Positions 8,593-16,854 are shown, numbered from the stretch's first letter. The stretch is DNA of 41,820 nucleotides from Vibrio harveyi NBRC 15634 = ATCC 14126 = KCTC 12724 (GCF_001591145.1 NZ_BCUF01000046.1:1-41820), one strand, 5' to 3'. A program made the numbers and translations. The notes: generated from the letters alone by a model not told the origin.

Positions 8593-8682
8593 ACCACCAG
8601 CAGGTACAAGGTTTGGTAGCCAGTGCCATACTTTAAAGTACAAGCATCGAAACAAAAACACATTCGTCTAAAAAAGGCACAT

Positions 8683-8903
8683 ATGATGAAACACGCTGTT
8701 TTCTTGATACCACTGTTCGCTACCCTTTTATTTGGATGTATACCCAAGTAACCTTCGAAAGGTTCTACGAGACCAACAAACCGTCTAAGAAAATTGAAGG
8801 GCTAACCTTCGACAATCAAGCTTCAAAGTTGAATGCTTTCATACGTCCCGTCGAGTCAGACAACCAGTGGAAATCAGTCCAAGTCATCGACTATTACCGA
8901 TAA
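8683..8903 (+). pseudogene. frameshifted small lipoprotein gene
   Basis: A well-placed AAAAAAGG ribosome binding site precedes ATGATGAAA at 8683. The frame encodes MMKHAVFLIPLFATLLFGC, a lipoprotein signal with lipobox LFGC, then stops after 22 codons at 8749-8751. From 8736 a second frame runs open for 55 codons to a stop at 8901, with ordinary-looking coding sequence (e.g. FERFYETNKPSKKIEGLTF and ESDNQWKSVQVIDYYR). Inserting one base just after the lipobox cysteine codon would join the two into a lipoprotein of about 74 residues. This is therefore either a gene broken by a single-base deletion, a sequencing error, or (less likely) a site of frameshifting. Function unknown. It fills most of the otherwise gene-free stretch 8593-8914. 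Confidence 0.65.
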
Positions 8904-8914
8904 ACTCATCTGTG

Positions 8915-9883
8915 TTATTGCGTGCCATAACGAATAATCGATTCTCGATAAAGCGAAAGTAGTGCCTCATTCTTCACTCCTACCCCGACATTTTGCGCAG
9001 AGAATACGCTCCATTCATCATTCATATATTTGCGCTGATCGGCTTTCTGGATCGTCATACCTTCTGCCGGTCCATCAGTAACCACTCTTACAGCCCCACA
9101 ACGCAGATTGAAGAGTGTTGGGTCAATCACATAGGCAATAGCGGAAGGATCGTGAACATGACATCCATCCATCCCTACCTTTTCCGAATAAAACTTCAGG
9201 TAATAACGGCTCACATCCCAAATAAACTGCCCCACTTCCCCTGCATCATCTCGAAGTTGATCAAGGTATTGACCAGTAAAGAAGCTCTCCTCTGTGACAT
9301 CTAATCCAATAATCACCACCGGCCATGATGCAGTAAATACCTTGTCTGCGGCATGAGGATCATCATGAATATTTGCTTCTGCGTATGGCGTGACATTGCC
9401 TCTATGGTCGTTCTCACCAAAAGCGCCACCCATCACAACCACTTCCTTAACTAAGTGAACAATTTCAGGGTCCGCTTCCAGTGCCAGAGCAAGGTTAGTA
9501 AGTGGGCCAACAGCCACTAAGGTAATCTCTCCCGGCTGCTCACGAACGCTATCGATAATGTACTGATAAGCGGGCTTATCAATAGCAGTTACATTCAGTG
9601 AGCTTGGTGCCTTCACATCGCCAAAGCCTTCTTCGCCATGCACGACAACCGTCGCTCCGACAGGTGCTTTTATTAAAGGTTTATCCGCCCCCTTGGCAAC
9701 GATAGCATTCATACCAAACTTCTGTTTTAGGTACAGCGCGTTGTGAGTCGCATTGTCTATGGTCGCATTACCATAAACGGTAGTGATACCCATAAGCTCG
9801 ACATCCGGATGAGCTTCTGCAAAAAGAATAGCCATCGCATCATCGATACCTGGGTCTGTGTCTAGAATGATTTTCTTTGTCAT
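8915..9883 (-). CDS. inosine/uridine-preferring nucleoside hydrolase
   Basis: Cleaves the N-glycosidic bond of ribonucleosides to ribose and free base (IUNH superfamily). With the ATG at 9883 the protein is 322 residues (MTKKIILDTDPGIDDAM...). The calcium-binding aspartates are in DTDPGIDD (D8, D10, D14, D15), and the motifs VVMGGAF and CHVHDPSAIAYVIDP are typical. The frame is open to a TTG at 9949, but the added 22 residues have no family counterpart. Substrate cannot be told from sequence; the closest E. coli types are RihA/RihB (pyrimidine) and RihC (broad). The gene stands alone, with an inverted repeat (9944-9973) upstream that may be an operator. No clear terminator was seen. Confidence 0.93.
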   Translation of the reverse strand: MTKKIILDTDPGIDDAMAILFAEAHPDVELMGITTVYGNATIDNATHNALYLKQKFGMNAIVAKGADKPLIKAPVGATVVVHGEEGFGDVKAPSSLNVTAIDKPAYQYIIDSVREQPGEITLVAVGPLTNLALALEADPEIVHLVKEVVVMGGAFGENDHRGNVTPYAEANIHDDPHAADKVFTASWPVVIIGLDVTEESFFTGQYLDQLRDDAGEVGQFIWDVSRYYLKFYSEKVGMDGCHVHDPSAIAYVIDPTLFNLRCGAVRVVTDGPAEGMTIQKADQRKYMNDEWSVFSAQNVGVGVKNEALLSLYRESIIRYGTQ

Positions 9884-9943
9884 ATGAGCATCTATTTCAC
9901 GCAAGAAAACACTAACAATACCTATAAAAAACAAGGATAAACG

Positions 9944-9973
9944 TGACAAAAATCTAAGGTATGAGTTTTGTCA
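9944..9973. repeat. inverted repeat upstream of the nucleoside hydrolase gene
   Basis: TGACAAAA (9944-9951) and TTTTGTCA (9966-9973) are perfect 8-bp arms separated by 14 bases, 61-90 bases upstream of the nucleoside hydrolase ATG. The half-sites are about two helical turns apart, as for a dimeric or tetrameric repressor. No known regulator is assigned. Confidence 0.5.
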
Positions 9974-10156
9974 TCTTACATCTCTAGGCGACAACTCGAT
10001 CTAGCGAAAGGAAATTGGTCATCATTGCTCCAACTTAAAATCAAAGTTTCGAGCTTTTTTTGAAAGAAAATTGCTTAATTAACGGTCAGTTAGTGCCTAA
10101 GCTATTGGTTGCGGTGGTTTTTTGACAACTAACTTAATAAAAATCAAAAAAACACG

Positions 10157-10183
10157 TCATATAAATCGATAGCATGCCGATAC
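10157..10183 (+). promoter_or_regulatory. candidate FliA (sigma-28) promoter of the chemoreceptor gene
   Basis: GCCGATAC (10176-10183) matches 7 of 8 bases of the flagellar sigma-28 -10 element GCCGATAA. TCAT lies exactly 15 bases upstream, in the position of the TAAA -35 core, with 2 of 4 matches. It is 40 bases upstream of the chemoreceptor start, which fits since chemotaxis genes commonly use FliA. Confidence 0.55.
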
Positions 10184-10222
10184 AAGATTTATAACATCGA
10201 AAAATATCAGGAATGACACTAC

Positions 10223-12259
10223 ATGCTAGACAATTATCGAAACCAAAGTGTCGGTTTTCAGCTAAAGCTGGTAATCACGCTGTGTCTACTCATCGCATTT
10301 TCAAGCATTGCTGCGCTTGTTTATCAAAACGCTTCTAACGTACTTTTAGAAAACACCCTCAAAGAACACCAATCTAAAGTTGAATCGATGGCAAAAACCA
10401 TTGCCGGTCAATTCAACGCTTATTTACACACGGCAGAAGTTCTGGAATCAACTTTCCGTAATGGGTATCTAGCTGGTGTATATGTAGAGAATTACACTGT
10501 CGACTTTCAAGGTCATCAGGTTCCAAACATTACCCAATACAGCGAAAGCCTGATTGGTGATACCAAATTGGTGGATACCTTTACGCGTGATACTGGCGCT
10601 ATCGCAACGCTATTTGCCCCACTAGGAAATGATTTCATTCGTGTTGCAACATCATTAAAAGATCCTCAAGGTAAGCGAGCTCTGGGAACGACACTTGGTC
10701 AAAATCACCCGGGCTATCAGAAACTTATGAGTGGTCAGCCTTACTACGCACAAATCAAACTTTATGGTGAGCGCTACATCACCTACTACGCCCCTTTAAA
10801 AGATGCAAATGGTAAGGTCCAAGGAATTTCTTTTATCGGTCTCCCTGTTGAGCGCGCGACACAAGATCTCTTTAACTCATTAAAGACTGTAAAATGGGGA
10901 GATACGGGTTACACCATTATCTTGGATAATGAGAAAAGTAACCAAGGTCACTACCTTCTTCATCCAACACGAACAGAAAGTGAGCCACCAATTCAAGAAG
11001 TTGCTGACTACAACGGTAACAAGCCTTTCCACCAATTATTCGAACAAGACAGTGGTCTGATTCGATACCCATTTGAATATCAAGGAACGGTAGGTGAGAA
11101 ATACCTTGTTTACACTCAAGTGCCTGGTTGGAATTGGAAGCTGTTGGGTGGCACATTTATCCACGAAGTGACCAAAGGCAGCCAAACGTTGCTTAAACTG
11201 ATCGCGACTATCTCTGTCATTGTTGCTGCGGCGACATTTTTGGTGCTGACATTGGTTCTAAACCGCATGCTAAACCCACTCACTGTACTGAACGGTTATA
11301 TGAACCGCTTAGCGAAAGGTGAAGTAAGTATTGATATTCCTGCATCAGGAAAAGCGTCTAAAAATGAAATCATTAACCTGAACAACGGCGTCGCTAACAT
11401 GGCGGGGCAATTGAACGAGTTAGTTGGTCAAATTCGAACAACAAGCGACCAAGTTGAGAGCAACTCAACAAGTGTTGTGGATGATGCGAACCGCAACTTG
11501 ATGCAATCCGATCTTCAGCAAGAACAGGTTGAACAAGTTGTGACTGCGATTGAGGAGATGGCATCATCCGCTCAATCTGTCGCACAACAGGTTGAACAAA
11601 TTGCAGAAAACGTCCGCTCTGCAAACAAAGATAGCCAATCTGGTTTGGGCGTAGTTGAAGGGGTTTGCATTGATGTGGCACAGCTCAACGATCAGCTAGA
11701 CCAATCTGCGGCAGCGATTGAGCAAGTAAACCGTGATAGTGAAAGCATCCAAACTGTCACGAAAATGATTGATGAAATTGCTGAGCAAACTAACCTACTC
11801 GCTCTTAATGCTGCAATTGAAGCAGCGCGAGCTGGTGAGCAGGGTCGTGGCTTTGCGGTCGTAGCAGATGAAGTTCGTACACTGGCTCATCGCACTCAAA
11901 CCTCGGTGAAAGACGTTGTGGAAATCATTGAGAAACTTAAAGGCTCAACAAGCAATGCCGTAAGCATGATGACGGAAAGTCAGCAAAACGCGAATAAGGT
12001 ACTTGATAAAGCACAAGAAGCAGGCACTGCGCTTGAAGCCATTGCGGGTCAAGTTCAATCCATCGCCTCTCAAGCAGACGCAATTGCGGCAACGTCTGAA
12101 GAACAAGCACAAGTTTCTCAAGAAATCGCGGCAAATGCTCACTCTATCAGTGAGTTGAACCGTGAAAGCCGTGACACGAGTGCAAAAACATCACACAGTG
12201 CGACCGAGCTGCAACAGCAAGCACAAAACTTGAAACACCAAGTGGACTTCTTCCACTAA
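10223..12259 (+). CDS. methyl-accepting chemotaxis protein with periplasmic Cache-type sensor
   Basis: Transmembrane chemoreceptor that passes ligand signals to CheA/CheW. The 678 residues run: TM1 (about 14-34), a periplasmic domain of about 285 residues (35-320) resembling Cache sensors of the Cache_3/sCache type, TM2 (about 323-346), HAMP (about 347-400), then the helical signalling domain. Its hairpin tip (DEIAEQTNLLALNAAIEAAR, then GEQGRGFAVVADEVRTLA) lies at about residues 516-555. There is no C-terminal NWETF-type CheR tether. The ATG has AGGA 10 bases upstream. Cache_3-type sensors often bind organic acids, but the ligand here is not readable. It is monocistronic, with a possible FliA promoter and a strong terminator. 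Confidence 0.95.
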   Translation: MLDNYRNQSVGFQLKLVITLCLLIAFSSIAALVYQNASNVLLENTLKEHQSKVESMAKTIAGQFNAYLHTAEVLESTFRNGYLAGVYVENYTVDFQGHQVPNITQYSESLIGDTKLVDTFTRDTGAIATLFAPLGNDFIRVATSLKDPQGKRALGTTLGQNHPGYQKLMSGQPYYAQIKLYGERYITYYAPLKDANGKVQGISFIGLPVERATQDLFNSLKTVKWGDTGYTIILDNEKSNQGHYLLHPTRTESEPPIQEVADYNGNKPFHQLFEQDSGLIRYPFEYQGTVGEKYLVYTQVPGWNWKLLGGTFIHEVTKGSQTLLKLIATISVIVAAATFLVLTLVLNRMLNPLTVLNGYMNRLAKGEVSIDIPASGKASKNEIINLNNGVANMAGQLNELVGQIRTTSDQVESNSTSVVDDANRNLMQSDLQQEQVEQVVTAIEEMASSAQSVAQQVEQIAENVRSANKDSQSGLGVVEGVCIDVAQLNDQLDQSAAAIEQVNRDSESIQTVTKMIDEIAEQTNLLALNAAIEAARAGEQGRGFAVVADEVRTLAHRTQTSVKDVVEIIEKLKGSTSNAVSMMTESQQNANKVLDKAQEAGTALEAIAGQVQSIASQADAIAATSEEQAQVSQEIAANAHSISELNRESRDTSAKTSHSATELQQQAQNLKHQVDFFH

Positions 12260-12278
12260 GCCATCAAGTAAAACCATC

Positions 12279-12306
12279 AAAGAGCCGATATTTTCGGCTC
12301 TTTTTT
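12279..12306 (+). terminator. terminator after the chemoreceptor gene
   Basis: AAAGAGCCGA and TCGGCTCTTT form a 10-bp stem with a 5-base loop, followed by more T residues. Confidence 0.92.
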
Positions 12307-12369
12307 GTTTCGCTTACCCACCCCCTTTTTGATAGAATCTGCCGCCCTACTTCTTGTCCAGAGATCGTC

Positions 12370-13212
12370 ATGAACTATCAATGTCCTCTATGTCATCAAC
12401 CTCTTGAGCTCACCGCAAAGACGTTTAAATGTGAAAACAATCATCAATTCGACCTAGCGAAAGAAGGCTACGTAAACTTGATGCCAGCACACCACAAACG
12501 CTCAAAAGATCCAGGTGACAACAAAGAGATGATGCAGGCGCGTCGTCGCTTTCTTGAGGGAAATCATTACGACCCAATGCGCCAAGAAGTCGCTCATCTT
12601 TGTGCAACCTATACTCAAGGTACAAGTCATCAGTTATTGGATATTGGCTGTGGTGAAGGTTACTACACAGACCAAGTTCAGCGCTCATTACATGCACAAG
12701 ATGAAAACGCCAATGTCTATGGGTTAGATATCTCAAAAGTCGCTATTCGTTATGCGTCTAAACGCTACCCACATTGCGATTTCAGTGTCGCATCAAGCCA
12801 TCGACTACCATATGCAGATCGGTCTCTGGATGCTATTTTGCGCATCTATGCACCATGCAAAGCAGAAGAATTGCAGCGTGTTATCAAAGACAATGGTGTG
12901 GTGATCACTGTGACGCCAGCGGGTCGCCACTTGTATCAGTTCCGCGAGCGCATTTATCAAGAAGTTCGCCTGCACAATGAAGAGCCAGAGCACATCGAAG
13001 GTTTCGAATTAGAGCACCAACAGAAGCTGAACTACACCATGGACTTAAAAGATGGCGTCGCATTCGATTTGCTGCAAATGACACCATTTGCATGGAAAGC
13101 CAGCGATGAACTTCGTGACGAGCTAAAGTCATCTACACTTTTCCAATGTGAGGCTGACTTTATGTTGCGTGTTTACCGTAAGAAAACGACTCAAGCAGGT
13201 ACCGAAGAATAA
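12370..13212 (+). CDS. rlmA: 23S rRNA (guanine-745-N1)-methyltransferase
   Basis: SAM-dependent methyltransferase acting on G745 in helix 35 of 23S rRNA. The 280 residues include an N-terminal zinc knuckle with C5, C8, C21 and H25 (CPLC...CENNH) that binds RNA, then a Rossmann methyltransferase domain with motif I LLDIGCGEGYY (about residues 94-104). The GYVNLMPAHHKRSKDPGDN block is a strong family signature. A TAGAAT at 12333-12338 may be the -10 box. The stop TAA at 13210 is 7 bases before the Fur box of the next gene, so rlmA is probably not in the iron-regulated unit. Confidence 0.94.
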   Translation: MNYQCPLCHQPLELTAKTFKCENNHQFDLAKEGYVNLMPAHHKRSKDPGDNKEMMQARRRFLEGNHYDPMRQEVAHLCATYTQGTSHQLLDIGCGEGYYTDQVQRSLHAQDENANVYGLDISKVAIRYASKRYPHCDFSVASSHRLPYADRSLDAILRIYAPCKAEELQRVIKDNGVVITVTPAGRHLYQFRERIYQEVRLHNEEPEHIEGFELEHQQKLNYTMDLKDGVAFDLLQMTPFAWKASDELRDELKSSTLFQCEADFMLRVYRKKTTQAGTEE

Positions 13213-13219
13213 ATGTAAC

Positions 13220-13238
13220 GCTAATTATTCTCATTACC
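13220..13238. promoter_or_regulatory. Fur box upstream of the ChaN-type lipoprotein gene
   Basis: GCTAATTATTCTCATTACC reads on the minus strand as GGTAATGAGAATAATTAGC, which matches the 19-bp Fur consensus GATAATGATAATCATTATC at 15 of 19 positions. It is 58-76 bases upstream of the ChaN-like start codon. This implies repression by Fe-Fur, consistent with the iron-regulated ChaN family. Confidence 0.8.
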
Positions 13239-13253
13239 ATTGATTCATTTATC

Positions 13254-13294
13254 AGCCTCCATTAATATCGTCCGGACATTTTTGGAGGCTTTTT
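13254..13294 (+). promoter_or_regulatory. hairpin that sequesters the ChaN-like ribosome binding site
   Basis: AGCCTCC (13254-13260) is perfectly complementary to GGAGGCT (13284-13290), with a 23-base loop holding the small palindrome GTCCGGAC. The 3' arm contains the GGAGG ribosome binding site, 7 bases before the ATG at 13296, and is followed by TTTT. The structure could act as an intrinsic terminator or as a translational switch in the leader. Confidence 0.6.
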
Positions 13295-13295
13295 A

Positions 13296-14243
13296 ATGCG
13301 CTTTTCTACACTAAGTCTGATTTTTGCAGGCTTGCTAACTGGCTGTGCTTCAAACGCACCCACCGCTCCTGACGCGATAACTGGTGACGTAACCAGTTTC
13401 TATGACTACCAGCTACATGACCCTGCTGGTAAAGCCATCTCAATCAACCAATTACCCTCTGAATTACAACAAGCAGACGTTATTTTAATTGGTGAATGGC
13501 ACACTCACGCAGGTATCCATCGTTTTCAAACAGATATGCTCAAACAGCTGTCAAAGACAGACCGTCCTATAGCACTTTCAATGGAACAAGTTACTCGCGA
13601 CAAACAAGCTATCTTAGACGCTTACCTTGATGGAGAGATTGGCGAGCAGTACTTCATGAAGCAGAGCAACGCATGGCCGAACTACGAAAGCGATTACCGT
13701 CCTTTGGTGGAATTTGCTAAGCAAGCCGATATTCCTGTGATCGCAGCAAACGCACCGAAGAACATCGTTCGCTGTATCGGTCGTCAGGGTGCAGATTACA
13801 TAAATAAGCTCGACAGTGACGAGCGCAGCTTCATCGCTGATGAAGTAAATACGGCAAACAGCCCATACAAAGAAAAGTTCATGGCATCTATGCACCATGG
13901 CAAGCCAGAGCAAACCGAGAAACAATACGCCGCTCAGGTTACTTGGGATGAAACGATGGCGGACTCGATCGTCAAATACCTTGCAAAACACCCTGACACT
14001 CAAGTCGTGCATATAGCCGGTAAGTTCCACACAGAAGATGGTTTGGGCACTGCTGCTTCCATTTTACGCCGTAACCCAGACCTAAAAGTCGTTGTTATTA
14101 CCCCAACAGCAGAGGTTACTTCGGAAAGTTCGGATTACCAACTAGAAGTACTTTCTCCACCAGTTCGTTATGTACAAGATGCCAACCGAATGGCAGCGTA
14201 CAAGCACCTAGCAACACGCAACAGTGACCTTCAATGTAAGTAA
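13296..14243 (+). CDS. ChaN-family iron-regulated lipoprotein
   Basis: Lipoprotein of 315 residues with signal and lipobox LTGC (C17). The mature domain matches the ChaN/DUF399 family, whose characterised member in Campylobacter binds haem at the outer membrane and is Fur-regulated. The ILIGEWHTHAGIH block (about residues 65-77) with its paired histidines, the SMEQ block and the late HIAGKFHTEDGLG block are the family's conserved metal/haem-site regions. A good Fur box lies upstream and a hairpin covers the ribosome binding site, so both transcription and translation may be controlled. A role in haem or iron uptake is inferred from family and Fur box. The gene is monocistronic. Confidence 0.9.
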   Translation: MRFSTLSLIFAGLLTGCASNAPTAPDAITGDVTSFYDYQLHDPAGKAISINQLPSELQQADVILIGEWHTHAGIHRFQTDMLKQLSKTDRPIALSMEQVTRDKQAILDAYLDGEIGEQYFMKQSNAWPNYESDYRPLVEFAKQADIPVIAANAPKNIVRCIGRQGADYINKLDSDERSFIADEVNTANSPYKEKFMASMHHGKPEQTEKQYAAQVTWDETMADSIVKYLAKHPDTQVVHIAGKFHTEDGLGTAASILRRNPDLKVVVITPTAEVTSESSDYQLEVLSPPVRYVQDANRMAAYKHLATRNSDLQCK

Positions 14244-14271
14244 TCAGAAGCATCTTACAACCGATATAGAG

Positions 14272-14341
14272 AAATAGGTCTGCTTTTTGCAAGCAACTTG
14301 GTTTGTATACCTAAGAAGCGGCAAAAACAGACCTATTTTTT
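14272..14341. terminator. long-stem terminator after the ChaN-like gene
   Basis: AAATAGGTCTG-c-TTTTTGC (14272-14290) pairs with GCAAAAA-CAGACCTATTT (14321-14339), giving about 18 bp with a bulge and a 30-base loop, followed by T residues. Confidence 0.8.
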
Positions 14342-14438
14342 CTGATTGATTCAAGATATACCTATTGCCGTCGATATAAAGATAACTGCTTTTTACCTGC
14401 ACTCAATCAGAGAGTGTCGTTGTTCGAAGGGGTAACAG

Positions 14439-14798
14439 ATGAATCCAGTAGGAAGCAATTCAGTCAATACATACGCTGCTCAACAAAATAAAGTTGAACA
14501 AGCGAAAGCCAGCGAAAAAATCACCGATGGCGCACCATTAAAGATTGAGCAAAATAAAGTATCACTCTCTAGTGAAGGGAAAGCACTACTCGCTGCGCTT
14601 CAGCAAATCGATCATGAAAGCAAGAAGGCGGAACTCGAAAACCAAACCGTTGGCGACAAAGTCGAATCTTTTGCTCATGGAGCACTGGGTATGGACCATC
14701 CTCACACTATCGAAGAAGAGGAAGATGGCTCTTACTCTGCAGGTCAATATCTTTCAGCAGCCCTCACGGTTGGTGGTATCATCTTAGCTCTTGTTTAG
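14439..14798 (+). CDS. hypothetical protein, 119 residues
   Basis: Not recognised. The N-terminal 40 residues are polar and probably disordered. Residues about 38-56 (QNKVSLSSEGKALLAALQQ) form a short motif that looks like a helix start, residues 92-96 include an acidic patch (EEEED), and the C-terminal 19 residues (SAALTVGGIILALV at the end) form a hydrophobic segment long enough for one membrane pass. That layout suggests a tail-anchored or small membrane-associated protein. The ribosome binding site GAAGGGG is good and the frame has normal Vibrio codon use, so I regard it as real. It lies alone between two terminator-like structures. No function is proposed. Confidence 0.8.
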   Translation: MNPVGSNSVNTYAAQQNKVEQAKASEKITDGAPLKIEQNKVSLSSEGKALLAALQQIDHESKKAELENQTVGDKVESFAHGALGMDHPHTIEEEEDGSYSAGQYLSAALTVGGIILALV

Positions 14799-14829
14799 GT
14801 GTTAACCGTTTAGTATCAGGTTAAACAAG
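14790..14829 (+). terminator. possible terminator after the 119-residue protein gene
   Basis: TTAACC/GGTTAA inner stem (14802-14807 with 14819-14824) and CTTGT/ACAAG outer stem (14790-14794 with 14825-14829), followed by AGTTTCTTT. It overlaps the end of the gene and its T-run is poor. Confidence 0.35.
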
Positions 14830-14919
14830 AGTTTCTTTCGTTACGATAAGTAACCTCATTTGAACGCTTTTTTTGTCCAAGTCCATAATGGAAAACTATT
14901 CATTAACGGACGATGAACT

Positions 14920-16818
14920 GTGAAAAACGCATTTTCGCTTATAGACAAACCCACTTTTTTTGGCGCAATCGCGCTGCTCCTTTCGATTGTTTTCCCTTTA
15001 ATTTTGTTTCCGGCTGAAGGTGCACAATGGATTGCCGTTGCTAAAACCTTTATGACTGACAAGCTCGGTTTCTTATACCTTGCACTAGGACTTGCCGCTT
15101 TTATTTTCATGATTTATGTCGTTTTTAGCGACATGGGCCAAATCAAGTTAGGCGATCCTGATGAAAAGCCAGAATTCACCACGGCATCGTGGGCCGCAAT
15201 GCTGTTCTGTGGCGGCATCGGGGCAAGTATCCTCTATTGGGGCTGTATCGAGTGGGCATACTATTACCAGTCTCCTCCGTTTCAACTAGAGCCTGGTAGC
15301 GAAGAAGCTGTACGTTGGGCTGCAACTTACGGTCTGTTCCACTGGGGACCAATTGCCTGGTCTATCTACCTTATTCCTGCATTACCAATTGCGTACTTCT
15401 TCTACGTAAGAAAACAACCCGTACTGAAAGTCTCCAGTGCATTGATGCCAGTACTTGGCGAAGAACGCAGCAAAGGTACCGCTGGCAAGATTGTTGACGT
15501 ACTGTTTATCTTCGGTCTACTTGGCGGCGCAGCAACCAGTTTAGGCTTAGCTGCACCTTTGATCGGAGAAGGTCTGCATTACCTCTTCGGCATGCCTAAA
15601 AATACTTACAGTCAAGTGCTTGTATTGCTGATCTGTACTGCGATCTTTGCTTACTCCTCTTACGCAGGCATGGAAAAAGGCATCAAAGTACTAAGCAACA
15701 TTAACTTCTGGGGAGCGATGGGACTACTAGCCTTTGTGTTGGCAGTAGGACCAACCATCTTCATGCTGGAGACTGGCTTAGATTCGATTGGTCGTATGTT
15801 ATCTAACTTCTTTGTTATGGCGACATGGGCAGAGCCATTTGGTGGATACGGCACTTTTGACAACACACATTTCCCACAAGATTGGACTATCTTCTACTGG
15901 GCGTGGTGGCTAGTCTTCGCTCCAAGTATGGGACTGTTTGTCGCTCGCATTTCTCGCGGTCGTACCATCAAGCAGATGGTTTCCGGTTCCATCTTCTTTG
16001 GTTCACTGGGCTGCTTCCTATTTTTCATGATCTTAGGTAACTACGGCTTGTCTTTGCAGTTATCCGGAGAACTCGATGTCGTCGGCATTTTGAATGCCGA
16101 AGGCGCTACAGCAGCGATATTCTCGATGCTTGATGCATTACCGATGAGCTATTTTGTTATCGCTGTATTTACCTTGCTGTGCATCATTTTTACAGCGACG
16201 ACTTTTGATTCGATTTCATACATTCTGGCCTCTGTTGTACAAAACAACGTAACTGAGGAGCCAATGCGTTGGAACCGAATGTTCTGGGCATTTACGTTGT
16301 CTTTTCTGCCTACTGTTCTGATGTTTATGGGGGGACTAAGCACCTTACAAACAGCGGCGATTGTTGGAGGCTTACCTCTACTTGGCATCTCAATTATGCT
16401 CATGGTGTCGGCTGTTCGAGCGACAACATTGGATATTCGTCATCAGGAAGATTACATCGAACCAACCATTAATATTGAAGAGCTACCAGAGTTTGATCCT
16501 TGGTCAACTGAAGGGATGGCAATGGCTAGGTTTGAGCGCGCACGTGACGCCGCTCAAGAAGCGGCGGAGCAAGAGCGTGACGCACTGGCACAATTGATGA
16601 CACTGCGTAAACGCATTCGTGCTTTCGCTCTTGAACATAGCGACGACAATGATTTTGCCGATCATCACTTACCGCAGGGTATGCAAGAGGAGTTGCAAGC
16701 CCTATTGGATAATGTGATGAAGGCAAAAGAGAGAAAACTCGAGTTATCGGAAACTGCCCAGCAATCCAGAGCCGAGTTTAATCAAATCGTGGCCCAAAGT
16801 ACCTCTTACGCAGTGTAG
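14920..16818 (+). CDS. BCCT-family (betaine/carnitine/choline) transporter with long cytoplasmic tail
   Basis: Secondary transporter for quaternary amines such as glycine betaine, choline or carnitine. It starts at a GTG (14920) with CGGACGA upstream; no in-frame ATG is nearby. About 12 membrane segments occupy residues 12-505. CGGIGASILYWGCIEWAYYY (residues about 98-117) is the glycine-rich TM3 substrate/cation region, and WWLVFAPSMGLFVARISRGR (about 330-349) is the BCCT signature. After the last membrane segment comes an unusual tail of about 125 residues rich in Glu, Ala and Gln with heptad character, ending in QSTSYAV. Vibrios carry several BCCT paralogues for osmoprotection; which one this is, and its substrate, cannot be settled by eye. 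It is monocistronic with a strong terminator. Confidence 0.95.
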   Translation: MKNAFSLIDKPTFFGAIALLLSIVFPLILFPAEGAQWIAVAKTFMTDKLGFLYLALGLAAFIFMIYVVFSDMGQIKLGDPDEKPEFTTASWAAMLFCGGIGASILYWGCIEWAYYYQSPPFQLEPGSEEAVRWAATYGLFHWGPIAWSIYLIPALPIAYFFYVRKQPVLKVSSALMPVLGEERSKGTAGKIVDVLFIFGLLGGAATSLGLAAPLIGEGLHYLFGMPKNTYSQVLVLLICTAIFAYSSYAGMEKGIKVLSNINFWGAMGLLAFVLAVGPTIFMLETGLDSIGRMLSNFFVMATWAEPFGGYGTFDNTHFPQDWTIFYWAWWLVFAPSMGLFVARISRGRTIKQMVSGSIFFGSLGCFLFFMILGNYGLSLQLSGELDVVGILNAEGATAAIFSMLDALPMSYFVIAVFTLLCIIFTATTFDSISYILASVVQNNVTEEPMRWNRMFWAFTLSFLPTVLMFMGGLSTLQTAAIVGGLPLLGISIMLMVSAVRATTLDIRHQEDYIEPTINIEELPEFDPWSTEGMAMARFERARDAAQEAAEQERDALAQLMTLRKRIRAFALEHSDDNDFADHHLPQGMQEELQALLDNVMKAKERKLELSETAQQSRAEFNQIVAQSTSYAV

Positions 16819-16854
16819 CTTTAGCCCATGACTTTCAACTTCTAAACATAACTC

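Noticed and set aside
13614..14030. Minus-strand frame of 138 codons inside the ChaN-like gene
   Set aside because: It lies entirely opposite a well-supported gene and its product is rich in Cys, Val and His with no recognisable domain; it is an antisense shadow.
14351..14385. Possible FliA promoter before the 119-residue protein gene (GCCGTCGA near 14367)
   Set aside because: Only 5 of 8 bases match the -10 element and no -35 core lies at the required 15-base spacing.
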